A stretch of 64,000 nucleotides of DNA from Apostichopus japonicus (lineage: Eukaryota > Echinodermata > Holothuroidea > Aspidochirotida > Stichopodidae): positions 11,956,001-12,020,000 of the forward strand of contig NC_092563.1 of NCBI RefSeq assembly GCF_037975245.1. Reading direction: 5' to 3'. Each line of letters opens with the position of its first letter. The first letter of the stretch is position 1. The position numbers and the translations under genes are program-made. The notes below the pieces were generated by a model, which worked only from the letters and a program-made list of their open reading frames with translations, searched no databases and was not told where the DNA came from. Positions 22,894 through 49,197 of the stretch are shown here, in pieces.

Positions 22894-25002
22894 GAACATA
22901 ATTCAATACGCAGTAACTGAATTATTACATTAAATCTCCTTATTGCTTAATATTTTCAAATTCATTTTTTTATTGATATATGTATTTTGATGAATGTAGG
23001 CTGCATCGAGCCGGTCATAAAGAACAATTACGATGTTTAAAGTTACGTCATATTATATTACTGATCCTTTGTTAAAAATGCAGAATTTATGGTTCATTTC
23101 AAAACTTCAATAAATATAGAAAATATGTTTCACCTTTAATCTAGCTGCAGATACCATTTTCATACGACAAATATATAAAGAGAAAACTCTCTTCTTCTTT
23201 TTTTAAATTTTGATGGCCCGAAAAAATGCATTAACAAAATACACTATCAAGTGTCATCGATATTATCTTTAAGTTTTCACTTTCACAGTAAAGTACAAAT
23301 TGTGTTTTCGTTCCTAGTATCACTTTCGTGTAAGTTTTTTCATACTCTGGTTGGATTTCTGATGTTTATAGTGAATCCACGATTGCTGCTAAATTAATAA
23401 ACCGATCATTCTGTTTGACACATTACATACCCTGCTGTATCCTGTTCAGTTCAACTGTTAATAGGCCTTAATAGTAACTGCATAGCTATATCTTTGTGTA
23501 TAACATACGTGGAGTTTTCGAATAGGAAATATGATGTTATCACAGTTTGTTGTATTGTAAAAAGCTACATTTAAGACATTCATAGAAATAACTTTGTGCC
23601 CTATATGGTACATTGAAGACAATATATGTTTAAAGGGGAAGGGGGTGGGGGGGGGGACGAGGGGCAATTATTTCAGAATTTCATTAAATAATACACTCTA
23701 ATATTTAATAATTGTGCTACAAAAGTACAGTGCTAAAATGATGGAACTGATAAGCAGTATTTCGCATCCATGCCCCCTTTACCCATTCAAACATTACTCA
23801 AAACAAATCTTCACTTTAAACCCAACTAACATGTGTGCCCCCTATTCCATCACCCCAGATATCATGGACAGCACAAATACCCATGCATACGGTACCATTA
23901 TATAATGATATCAATCTGATAATCTCTCTTTGAAAGAAATTTTGAATAATTGCAAATGTAGAATGTATTTCATGCGTCCTGCTTTGTGTTTTGTGTAAAC
24001 AACCGTCAAATGTAACAACAATGAAACGTAGCACATTCTTTGTCATATCTCATCCATTATTTCGATGTTTCAAAAGTCATGACGTAACGTATACTTTGAA
24101 GTTCGAGTTTTTATATTTTTCATTTTGTTGTTGTTGCTGACAGCCAAACAATAAACAGTCTATGCTATCTCAAACCCCCAAATACCGGTCACCGCATGTG
24201 CCGATTGCAGCCTGGTCACTTGAATTCTGGGTATGTGTATGGATGTCTACGAACTTGTATATTACAGGAGCATAGAAGCACTTGGTCCAATTACCCCCTC
24301 CCCACCCACCCACCCCCAGTGTTATCAGGAAAAAAAGTAGCTTGGATGTCAGAGTACACAAATAGAAGTACATTTCGTGTGAAAAATAGGTCAATTGAGG
24401 CAATTTTAGAACACTTTGGGGCCTTACAAGAAAATCATACGAAAATTGTTTACTAGTGAGTGAAGAAGAATGTTGAAAGGTGACGAAAATACCAGGCTCT
24501 CATATAGCCAATTGTTTACATAGCCAGATACGGAAAAGGGTAAGTGCCACGTCAGCTTTCCAGTGATGCGTATAGGTTTTAGCTGGTGAGAACTTCTATA
24601 CAAGGACTTATATCATTACTCTAACAAGTTAGTGTGTAAGTCAATGGCGCAACTGTATGGAGTATGCTCGCATTAACATTTCGGCGGGTTCCTGTTGGCT
24701 ATCTTAAGTCCTATGAAGGGATGAGGTGGTATATACCTTCTGAAAATCTGTCGTAAACTACTTTGTAATTCACTTCGTTTATCAACGCCCACGCTATAGT
24801 CTGTAAAGCAATTATTTGTTCTTTGCATATGTTGACAAAATTAACAGTATACATATATGCCTAATTAGTTCCTCTTTCTATTTCCCGCTGTCTGTGTGAA
24901 AGCTGTGTCGAACAATATGATAATTACAACAGGGAAGCACTTGTGTGAATTGATGACTAGGAACTTGACTTTAACAAAAACCAAATCGAAAGAGTGTTTA
25001 TG
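22894..25002. other. Intergenic stretch between BPI copies B and C
   Basis: About 2.1 kb. It holds the copy B polyadenylation signal, a G-rich run at 23638-23665 and a C-rich run at 24294-24320. I see no exon-like frame or recognisable element. Confidence 0.5.
23109..23114 (+). promoter_or_regulatory. AATAAA polyadenylation signal, BPI copy B
   Basis: A canonical hexamer about 215 nt after the copy B stop codon, in AT-rich sequence. It is the best-placed 3'-end signal for this gene. Confidence 0.55.
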
Positions 25003-25010
25003 TATAAAAT
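25003..25010 (+). promoter_or_regulatory. TATA box candidate, BPI copy C
   Basis: TATAAAAT lies about 50 bp before the copy C start codon at 25061. That spacing would place transcription initiation near 25030-25035 and leave a short 5' UTR. A weaker TATA-like GTATAACC precedes copy B at 12293. Confidence 0.45.
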
Positions 25011-25060
25011 AGATCGTCAAGTTGGAATTTGTTTTAATAGTGAATAACACGTTATTCGTT

Positions 25061-37728
<12,668 letters not shown>

Positions 37729-37729
37729 A

Positions 37730-40700
37730 GCCTGACAAGTACGATTATATTGATTACGTGTATAGAAGATTGAACACGTTACTAGAATTCATAGTAGAAA
37801 TGTAATGACATTTAAATATCAAATCCTTTTTCGTAGTCATCTATAGACTTATGCACAGTAGCTTTGTATGTATTACGTCACCGGTTTAGTAGGGGTGTGT
37901 AAGGAGGGGAGATGGGGGCACTGGTGATAATTGGCGTGGGGTGGGGGTCAAAAGTGCATGTACATATGCTTTCGAGAATTGTCGTCTAATTTTAGCTGAA
38001 CATTTTACATATTGCCTCACGGCTTTTAATTGTTTCAATCACAAACGACTTATTTAGATTGAACCATTACATTACTTTTAAGTGCAAGATGGAAAGGCTT
38101 TGTTACCCGAGTGCATTAACGTAAACAACGAATGACCTAACGTTTGCCAGTGCATTTACGCGATTATGTTTTCTTTGTTTCCTTCATGTTAGCCTAATTA
38201 ATCGGTGTCACATGATATACTAACTGCACTCTAACTTGTCTCCAAGTATCTATACATTCAATATTAATAAATGAATAAAGTAGGTCGTATTTAAAAGGCC
38301 TTCCTACATTTTAGTGTAAATATTCAAGTGTTAAGCAAAAACTCATACTTTACCTATATAAACATACCCCCCCCCCCCTCGGCCAAATGATAATTATTGT
38401 GACCACTTTGTGCAGAAATATCTACATTTCACTAACCGTGAATATGTGTACACTCTATAGTCAACTCCCTTTTATTCATAGTTTTGTTTATATTCATGTT
38501 AAAGTGTTGGAATTGTTATTCCATTTATGGCGAGTTCCATTGATTATAGCTAGTCAATGGTGAACAGTGTCAGACTTGAGATTATAGGCAGCATTTGCTG
38601 CATGTTAAAGGTGCGTTCCGGACGAAATGTTTCACATCCTTCAGTTCTTCAAATTGGAATGGATTTAGTGTAACAGTTCATCTATTGATTTTTTTTTTCT
38701 TTCTTAAACTGTTATGCACAAGTAGTACTACTTAAATAAACACATTAGCCTTACTAAGAAAAGGTGTACGACAGTTTATTCTGATTCTTTTCTCAGAAGG
38801 GGTTTAAAACCAGCCTTACCCCCCCCCCCCCCTCTCCACAAGTAAGATAAGAATATGCTTAGTGAGAGCATAGACCTATTTATGAGTCCTTTGGAATGTA
38901 AAATAAGTTTTCAGCGTAAATGAACATTTCTTCTTACCGTACTTGAAACGATGAGCGGGTTCCCGACCTACTGACGTTTTATACGAATGTAAACAAACAA
39001 TTCTCTTAGTTGATTTCTTATTTCCTACATGTTTACCTCTCCTCATTTATATCTGGTACGAAATGCACAGCCTAACCCTTGCAAAAGTCTCTAAGCTGCA
39101 CCCCGTCTACATTCCTGCAAGCAGTCCGTGTCCTAGAAGGTAGGATTAAAACTATTAATTGGAAGAGAAACCAGAATGCTAAAATGCAGTGAGGTTTCGA
39201 TGACTTCATTGTATTTGACTTCTGCTTGAAGTTAACCAGAAATAGCTGTCACAATATAAATGGCCCAAAACACTATTTTGATGTACAATTACACTGTGGC
39301 ATGGTAAACACAGGTCAGTCTATACTGGTCAGTCTATGATACTGTACAGTAGCTAGGTGTGAGTTCTACGGCTATGCATTACCTTACTGCTACTTTGAAC
39401 CGCACCTCCATTAGCGCAACTTCGTACATTTACCCAATTATTTATCGTGTCTTTTAGCTGCAGATTAATGCGCAAAAACTATCGCTATTACTCTACTACA
39501 CTGCCTAAATCAAGCGATCTATCCTCCAAAAATCCTAGCAGCAACAACAGCAAACTTGTCTCAAAACTCATTAAAGTGTTGTAGCCTATATTTTGCAAAT
39601 TATGACTGATAACCATTTAGGAGGTGTTTTGCCACCTTGAGTGTATTGGTATTCTGACTGATATCCTTCACGTTGTTGTGTTAACGAACCCAAATTTACC
39701 CCACCGTTGCTGGCATAGACTTCCCAAAATTGCCAATAGCGCTAGCCAGGTTTGTTCGAGTTGTCCCATGCATAATCATAAACGTGACGAAAGACGAACG
39801 TTACTTGTAAGGCCTAGCTATGCTGAAACTGGTGGAAGAGACTGCATAACTTGATATCAACATATCCAGACACAGCTCGTAAACCCAGTGCCAAACTAAG
39901 ACCGGTTTACACAATTAATTCACATTGAGTTTGGTCTTAGTCAAAAATCAAACTAGGCGACAGTTAAGTTTCGTAAACGTCGCCTGGTCATTTCCCAACG
40001 TAACAATACGTTACTCCAAGTGACCTTTAACCTCCAAAAAAAACAGTAGGTTTCTTGTACTGAGCGTGTCACACCTACATACTAAATATGAGATTCGTCC
40101 AAGCTTCCCTTCTTGAGATATCGTGTTTACATGGTTTTCACCATTAGACCGCTGGTGACCCCAAATGACCTTTGACCTTCTCTAAAAACAATACATTTCT
40201 TTTACTCAATATGGTACACCTACACACCAAATATGAGATTGGTCTAAGCTTCCCTTCTTGTTAGATATCGTGTTTACAAGCAAGGCGTCACACACACCCA
40301 CTCATACAACTTTACACTCATTCGTCTGCATGACTGCATAGGTTACGATTATCATGGAACCAAAAAGTCAATGCCGCCTCCATTTTCAACTGCCATGACT
40401 TTTCAACCAACCAGCAGCCACTTTTCTCGCAAAGTTAGTTCAATTCCGTTCCCTAATTTGGGGATTTTCGTCGAGCAAACATAGCTATACACATACGCCA
40501 AAAAAAAATAACTTAACAGGGTTAGTCGTTTGCTAAATTAAACATGTAAACTATAATGGACACAGTTAGCATCCGTACAGACATCGTTTTTTCCGATTCT
40601 ATTCCATTTTCATGACATTGTTTCTTCCTTTCTATCTTAGGTTTTCAATACTAATGTATTTATGTGATCATTTAATGGCTATGCAATAGTGTTTCATTTA

Positions 40701-41727
40701 TAAATGAAATAGTATTTAAGAAATATCAAGAACTCTTTTTCTCGTACATTTTCACGTTAGGCTCTCTCGTACACAGTGAACAATGGAAGATAACATTAGG
40801 TTCAAATTTTGTCAAACAGTACCCCACAAGTCCATCTCAAACGCATACACACACAAACAGGTTTCTACGGTGTCTTACATATGCCATAATATTATATATA
40901 TTTAATGATAGCCCACATTGTCATATGTATGCTTTGTTTGTGTTCCATAATTTTGAATTGGTTTTCTACTGTAATGTTTTGTTATTTAGTTGTTGGGGTG
41001 TTCTTTTAGTTTTTGGTTGATTTCTGTGTTTCGTTGATGGTGTCTTTCAAGGGGAAACCCTGCATACTGTGAACTCAAAACATCCATTGGGTTATGACGT
41101 GACTCAAAATGTAAACTTCAGTGGGAATTAGTTCATTGTTGTATTGTAAAGATTTTATTAATTAAAGCTATTAAATTGAATGTTTGTTGTAGCTGGTTTT
41201 TCTTCCTTGTCAGTTAAGTACGTTTAAAACAATATGATCATGTGTTATTTAGGGCGAGGGGCGTGTTAATGGGTAAATTGTCATTTGAGTATCAATGAGT
41301 ATCAATGAAGTGAAATGAAAGTACCCCCTTCAACCAGTCCGCGTTTTTTTTTTTTTTTTTTTTTTTGGGGGGGGGGGGGGTTCTGCACCAACTTTGTGGT
41401 CCTGTTAAAATATATAAACCTAAATAGGTGGAACCAACTTGAAATTCACGGTGGAAGATTGAAAAAACAAAATCACAGAACCCTAGACCTGAAGCATTCC
41501 ATACTATCAACGAGGGGCCTGAAGCAAAAATAATTATAACAAAAATATGATCACCCTTCCCGAAACCATAAATAAAAGTCATAAATATTGTATACAGTTC
41601 AAAATACATTTCACATGGAGAAAAATCAATTCAAGTTAATTAAAAGAAGCAATATTTTGTCACTTTAATGGGTCTACAGACTAGTCCCAATGACATACCA
41701 CAGAGTGCAACTACTATTACCGTCTTA
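37730..41727. other. Gene-free repeat-rich stretch after BPI copy C
   Basis: No exon-like frame was found. It has C-runs at 38368-38378 and 38820-38832, a tandem repeat at 40020-40280, and a T-run followed by a G-run at 41346-41380. Open frames here are short and lack family similarity. Confidence 0.5.
40020..40280. repeat. Two-copy tandem repeat, about 140-bp unit
   Basis: TGACCTTTRACCT followed by CACACCTACA, AATATGAGATT and AAGCTTCCCTTCTTG...GATATCGTGTTTACA occurs twice with a period of about 140-145 nt. The copies differ at scattered positions and by small indels. It is a dispersed-repeat type sequence of unknown class. Confidence 0.6.
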
Positions 41728-43202
<1,475 letters not shown>

Positions 43203-44757
43203 ACGAACAAAATGATCAATCGGGCCCCATTTTTGGTTTCGATGAAATCGTAACCTTTGTAGTCATGCAGGCTGATGATTGTATGTGTGGGTGCGTGTGT
43301 GCGTGTATAGGTATGGGTGTGTGTGCGTGGATTCTTCTCATAATTGGTGTGTGGATGCATCACATTGAGTACAAGACCCCTATTGTTGGAGGGTGTTGGT
43401 GGAGGTGTGTATTGCCACATTCAGTAGACTGACCTGTGTTTAACATGCCATAGCGTAAATGTATCAAAATGGTGGTTCGGACCATTTCTATTGTAACAGC
43501 TAGTTCTGGTTACTGATGAGTCATCGAAACCTCAATGCATTTAACATTCTGGTTGTTACTGTAATTGAGTGTACTATAAGCGAAACATATTTGTGTCACC
43601 CATATCAGAAATAGGGAAAAACAGTTCCACGAAATGAACAGACAAGTCATAAGAATACCAATGCGTATATGCGCAAGTTGGTTTCTTCGTTAAGGGTAAA
43701 CGAACGCGCTGAAACAAATCATATAGTCAAAAGCGTACATCTGCAGACGCACGCGTGTACTGCTTGTGTGTAGGAAGTATATAGGAGTCATCAATCTAGC
43801 GCCTTCGACGCTATACATCATCATTGGATGGAACGTTGTAGCATTTATCAGAGAAAGGGTACAACGCCGAAAATAAGAATTCTCTGTGAACAATGCTCAT
43901 GAAATGCGTATCACTATTGCGTGCGCTTCGAACAAGGGCTTCTTGACTGAAAGAGCAACGCTTCCAATCCCTATCGAGATGCAAACGCGCGTGGTTAATA
44001 TTATTATTTATATATTCTTGATCAAAATAGATTCACACAATTTAAATGCGCTAAACATGAACTTATCTGTTATAATGTTCACTTTGATAAGTACAGAACG
44101 GACACTTAGGGGCCGATCTTACTGTAATAATATTGAACGCTTCTCTTCGGATATCAAATCATGTCTTATCTTGAAGATTTATTAGAATGGACATTTCCCG
44201 GTGCGCCAATGGATCAGTATTACGTAATAATTAAATGCAGTCAACTCTTCACTGGAGTGACCCATTGTTTCACCATAATGGAAGTTAACCATGGACCATG
44301 TTTACATCTAGTGATGTCAACATTACCTTACATTGCGAACCAAGCGATTTGTTTATCGAGAAACTACTTTCATCTTTTACGAGATTCCTTCATCTTCTTG
44401 GATAATATTGGTAAGTTGGACACCCTCTTTCTTAGAAGTTTCATTTCGAATTTGAAGACAATAGTTATCGTCTTGTATAAAGTTTAGATGTAGAATAAAA
44501 AGGGAAATATTTACCTCCGTTAATGGAACTTGGCATCCGGTTTATTAAAAGGGTTAGTTGCAGGGATGTACGTTATCTTATATGAGGGCCAAGAAGAAAA
44601 TATGTGAGCATTAAATCATCTCATATGTGTAACTTAATGTAAGCTTTCGTCTGTCATATTAGAAAAAATGAAGTAACATCACATTTTTGCTAACACCCGA
44701 TCATAATCATAATGCTCAGGTACTCACATATTCCCTGTTTATCGCTTCCAGTTTATC
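43203..44757. other. Intergenic stretch before the kinase gene
   Basis: A GT-rich run lies at 43280-43330. An ATG-initiated open frame at 44161-44487 contains a GTAAGT donor-like site at 44411. Its phase, if spliced to the next kinase exon, would run into a stop, so I do not join it. No recognisable protein family is present. Confidence 0.4.
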
Positions 44758-47566
44758 ATGGGAAGAAAACTTTTCAGAAGAAGACAAGTGAAGAACAAGC
44801 AGAAACGCCAACGAGGAAGGTACGTGATAACTTCTTATATTATGTCAGTGATTTTGTCAGTAATTCGATCGTTGATAATGACGTAATCATATCAAATCTT
44901 GAAAGGAGCAGGGGAGGAGGTAGAAGGGAACCTCGAATTATGAAAATCCCCTAATCTACCAATAGGACTAGGACTTCGATAAATTAGAATTACAAGTAAA
45001 AGAATGATCTTCAACGACCCTCTGCTTCCCTCATGAGCTCTGTAGGCTGAGATATACAAATCACAAAATTACACTCTTCAAAAATTACACTTTTGTTTGC
45101 GAAATTGTTACTTTGACCTATAAGCCTATCCTATACGTATGATCACAGAATTGTATATGTATATTCTGTAGTAAATTGTACAATTCATTATTTTAGTAGA
45201 TCATGATGAAATTGCACTTTAAACAGCTTAACCTGATTGTGAATCACTCAGAGGACTTTTAACCATCCCTTTTCCAAAGTAATACAAATTTAAGTTTTAG
45301 TTTAAAGTTACGATACTTTTCAAACTTATTTCAAACTGAGGAAAACAATATATTTTTAAGATCTAACAATTTACCCATATTTAACATCCACAGACGTTCA
45401 CCTTTGAACAAGATCTTTTGGTGGTTCGCTTGTTTGAAGTCTTTAGAGCAAGATGTTACCTCCACTGATGTATCCCATAATGCATCTACCATTGACTCAT
45501 ACACGTCATCTGGAGGTTACTGCTCTGTCAGTGATAGTGAAATTATCCACGCTGATCATCCAAGTGACGTCACTATCTCCATTGACGATCCCTGCACGGG
45601 ATCCCATCTAAGGTATGTGATAGTCGTATGTATATGTTAAATCTCAAGGGAGCTTTTTTGTCCAAAGGATGAAACATTTGCAAGCACATACGTAACCTAC
45701 CTCCTCACGCACCCACCCCCCCCCGCCCCACCACCACTCCCACATCACATCCATCCCTCCTATAACTAGAAATGGCGTCATTACCTTTTCTTTCCTTTAT
45801 TATCTTTCGAAACATTAGAGGTACATCCAATATAAAGTATAAGATTGATATTGATAACCACTGATGATCAAAAAAAAAGACACAACGTTGACATAACAAA
45901 CATGTTTAATTAACAAAATACATTGATTTAGAACTATTATAGGCTAGGTTTGAATAAACGCTAATATAATGAAGATGTGTATTGGTTCATTGTACTGAAG
46001 AATCGTTGTTGTTACGACGATATCACTATCTTTGTACACCCATATGTCGTTTCATAACAATTTGAGTTGTAGGGGTAAAAGAGAGGGACAGGAGTGATGG
46101 GGAAGCGGCAATTTTCAGCAGAATATGAAAGGGTAACCCGTCTGTTGGTTACTTTTGGTAACGTCATGGTACGAGCACGAAAACTGTTGTCACTTTGACC
46201 GCTTCAACCAAGTCAATGAAGAAGTCGTTCTGTATATGTCAAGTACGCCCGGGAAACATATCTTTCAAATAGCTATACAATGAGAATTGTTTATTACTCC
46301 TCAGCTCACAAGACAATAAATCCAGTGATGAGCTTCACGTCTCCTCTGTCTGTGAGAGGATGGGACTTTCTAATGTTCCCTACATCCCTCCAGGAGATCT
46401 GGAAGAGGTTGAGGATGAGTGGGGTATGCCCATCTTTCTGGGAGGAGGTGGTAATGGGGCTGTACAACTGATGAGGATCAAATCAACTCAAGTACTTTGT
46501 GCAGTCAAGACTCAGTACAAACATCTGAATGAAGAAACTGCCAGTCAGGTAAATAAACCATATAACTCATTTGCATTTCAATTAAATTTGTAGTTATGAT
46601 ATACGTAAATTGACATTAAAGCAGCTGTGATTTCATTACATTTTATTATCATTATTAGCTTGATTATTTTTGCTAGTTTATGATTTTCCAGAATTTCAGT
46701 TACAAACCTGTTATAATTGCTTCAAGAATTTGAAAGAAACTTGTTTTTGTTTATCTTTTCCCCGGAAAACATGTTGTGGCTTTCACACTTGTATGGTATT
46801 ATTTTCCTCTCTTTTTCAGAACTTTGTAAGAGAGGTGAGAGTTTTGACAGCATTACAAGGCTTGGAGTGCATTCCAACATTTTTCGGCGTCACTTTGCCC
46901 CCAGATGATGGACCTTTCCCCGCCATTGTGCAAGAGTTCGTCACAAACGGTCAATCGTACACTGCAACGTCACTCTATGATGCCACAGAAAAGCATCTTA
47001 TCACCAAAGATAAATCTTTACAGGTGGCGATGGATATCTGTTTGGCTCTGAGGGATATGCACGCCAGAAATTGGTTGCATTGTGACATCAAATCGGACAA
47101 CATTCTGTTGCAGACATCAAGTGTCGTAGACGACACCGAGGACCTCTGGGATGACGTCGATAGCGTTGCATCATGGGAACCAACTCAGGACATATATCCT
47201 ACCGAGTCAAATCCAAACTTCAAAATTAAATTGATTGATTTTGGTTTGACATTAAACATGAATGATGAAGGACAATATTTACAATTCACCGACGAAAGAC
47301 AAGCCGAGGTGATGAAGAACTCCATTCATGTTGCACCGGAAGTAATCACAGGTCAAAGGCCATTCAGCAAAGCTTCTGATGTATTTTCCATTGGCCGCGT
47401 CCTGAAAGACTTGAGGGTCGTCGGAGACGACTTTCTGATGCGTCTTGGAGATCAATGTATGAAACCTAATCCAGATGAAAGACCAAAACTGGATGACGTC
47501 ATAGACATTATAAATGTCAGGACACAGAGTGTGAAGATACCGACATGTTACAATCATGGACCCTAA
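44758..47566 (+). CDS. Protein kinase with non-RD (HCD) catalytic loop, 423 aa
   Basis: Exons 44758-44819, 45394-45612, 46305-46548 and 46820-47566 sum to 1,272 nt in one frame. The start ATG at 44758 is chosen because it opens the frame that joins all later exons. It gives a very basic N-terminus (RKLFRRR, KNKQKRQRGR), then a Ser/Asp-rich linker. Kinase landmarks: glycine loop GGGGNGAV at 140-147, Lys162 in AVK, probable alphaC Glu180, catalytic HCDIKSDN at 262-269, DFG at 315-317 and APE at 347-349. HRD is replaced by HCD, so it is a non-RD kinase, but Lys, catalytic Asp, Asn and DFG are kept, so activity is expected. An acidic insert of about 35 residues (274-308) lies between the catalytic loop and DFG. 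Ser/Thr specificity is inferred. No close named orthologue is recognised, and an additional upstream exon cannot be excluded. Confidence 0.8.
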
Positions 47567-47713
47567 TCATTTGAATCATGGTGCTTAAGTGAAAGCCGAA
47601 AATCATGAGAAAACATCTTTTAAGACATATTTTAATTACTATCACTGATGATTATCATGTGATTTTTATTTTTATAGTAAAGTGTTCTTTTATATTTTCG
47701 CATATTGCGCGAA

Positions 47714-47719
47714 AATAAA
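47714..47719 (+). promoter_or_regulatory. AATAAA polyadenylation signal, kinase gene
   Basis: A canonical hexamer about 150 nt after the kinase stop codon. Confidence 0.6.
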
Positions 47720-49197
47720 CCTTATTATATTTTGACACGTGCAATAATAAATTTAAGTTAAGATTAAAAAATTATACATCGTTTCGTTATGTGTATTTTT
47801 GCTCTAATTGAATTTATGTATATATCTTTACCATCTACTTTGGGAAGAAGCACACAAATTATACCCTATAAGACCATTCACGATGAATTAGCTTACCTAC
47901 ACTTGATGACGTCATTGGTAATATGTTAGCACTCATATCAACCAGGTATACCATTACGGGTTGTACAGATCAGACTCAGGTATAAGGATCATTGGTTTCA
48001 GTGAAATTGAAAATATTCAATAAGTGGTATTGTTCATAACAGTAACATTGGAGAAGGCCAAGTAAAATACAGTGAAAAGATAAAACGTTCACGCACATTC
48101 ACCCCGTACTTACCCAAACATACAAACGCACGACGCATAAAAACGCCAAGTTGATTGCTGCGGTTGTATGCCTGCTAACGGCAAGTAACACAAAAATAAC
48201 TTTCTACTGGTACCCAGCATCTGCTATAACGCCATTGTATCAATCTACAGGCGCGTAAACAGGCGCGGATCAAAGGGTGTATGGAGATTTTCATCCCCCC
48301 CCCCCCTCCTTCCTCCCTTCTTTTCAACCCAACACCAAACTATTAAAAGTAGTTATAAACACAACCTTGGGTGTGTAGAGCTTATTAAAGACCTATAATT
48401 TTTAGCCTAAAAGTGCTTCAGAATGAATCATTTCACGTCTTCAGTTATATTTTTCTGTGGGGAATGACCAAAGGACCAAAATAACCCCTCCCCCTCCTCC
48501 ACCCCTACAATGTGAAGTGGCTTCAACAACCCCACGATCACACCTCCTCCTTTTAACATTCTGGATTGAACAAATTAATTATATTTGTGAATTCGTTAAA
48601 TATCATTACAGCGTGTTCAAACTACAGTTTCGAATCAATCATTGATGAAATGTTTGAAATTAATTATCTTTAAATGTAGACTATTTCTATAAATAAAGAT
48701 ATATAATAGTAAACATTTCATTCGGGTTTGAGTTGTTACGGTTGTTTGTTTGCGCTGTAGCCGAATTCAACGCAATCATAATTATAATTAATTTTTTTCA
48801 ATCGAAATTTAGGCGAAGATAGAAGTTATGTCACCGATATCAAACATTAATAGAGTGATGGTGGACACATTGCTCTCTTTCGTGATGTGTATCGCACTAC
48901 CTAATTATTTCTATTAGTAAAGATATTAATTGAAAGCAATTCATTGGTGAGATGAATTGTATTTTACATTTTATATACAAATAACTTTTGAAAACTACTG
49001 CACTTCACCATTGCTTATTGTCGGCTAGAAAACAGATGGCGCTCTTTGCTTTTCTCGTTATTGTCTGCCCTTGTTGTCCGCTCTAATTGTCCGCTCTTAA
49101 TGTCCGCTACCTTCAAACAGGTCAGTGTTTAACCTGCGTGTTAACTCAAGTGATGTAAACGTACAGAGATAGTATAGCTAGCTTCAAACCTGAAAAG
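47720..49197. other. Intergenic stretch between kinase and EMC8
   Basis: No exon seen. C-runs lie at 48294-48308 and 48487-48505. Three near-copies of TGTCCGCTCTAAT at about 49075-49112 precede the EMC8 start by about 90 nt and probably fall in its promoter or 5' UTR. Confidence 0.5.

Noticed and set aside
44161-44487. 108-residue open frame with a donor-like site, possible 5' kinase exon
   Set aside because: Splicing at 44411 into the next exon gives a phase that meets a stop in exon 45394-45612. No family similarity was recognised.
46670-46819. N-terminal 50 residues of the long open frame before the kinase exon
   Set aside because: This is intron read-through. The acceptor TTTTTCAG at 46812-46819 and phase agreement with exon 46305-46548 put the exon start at 46820.
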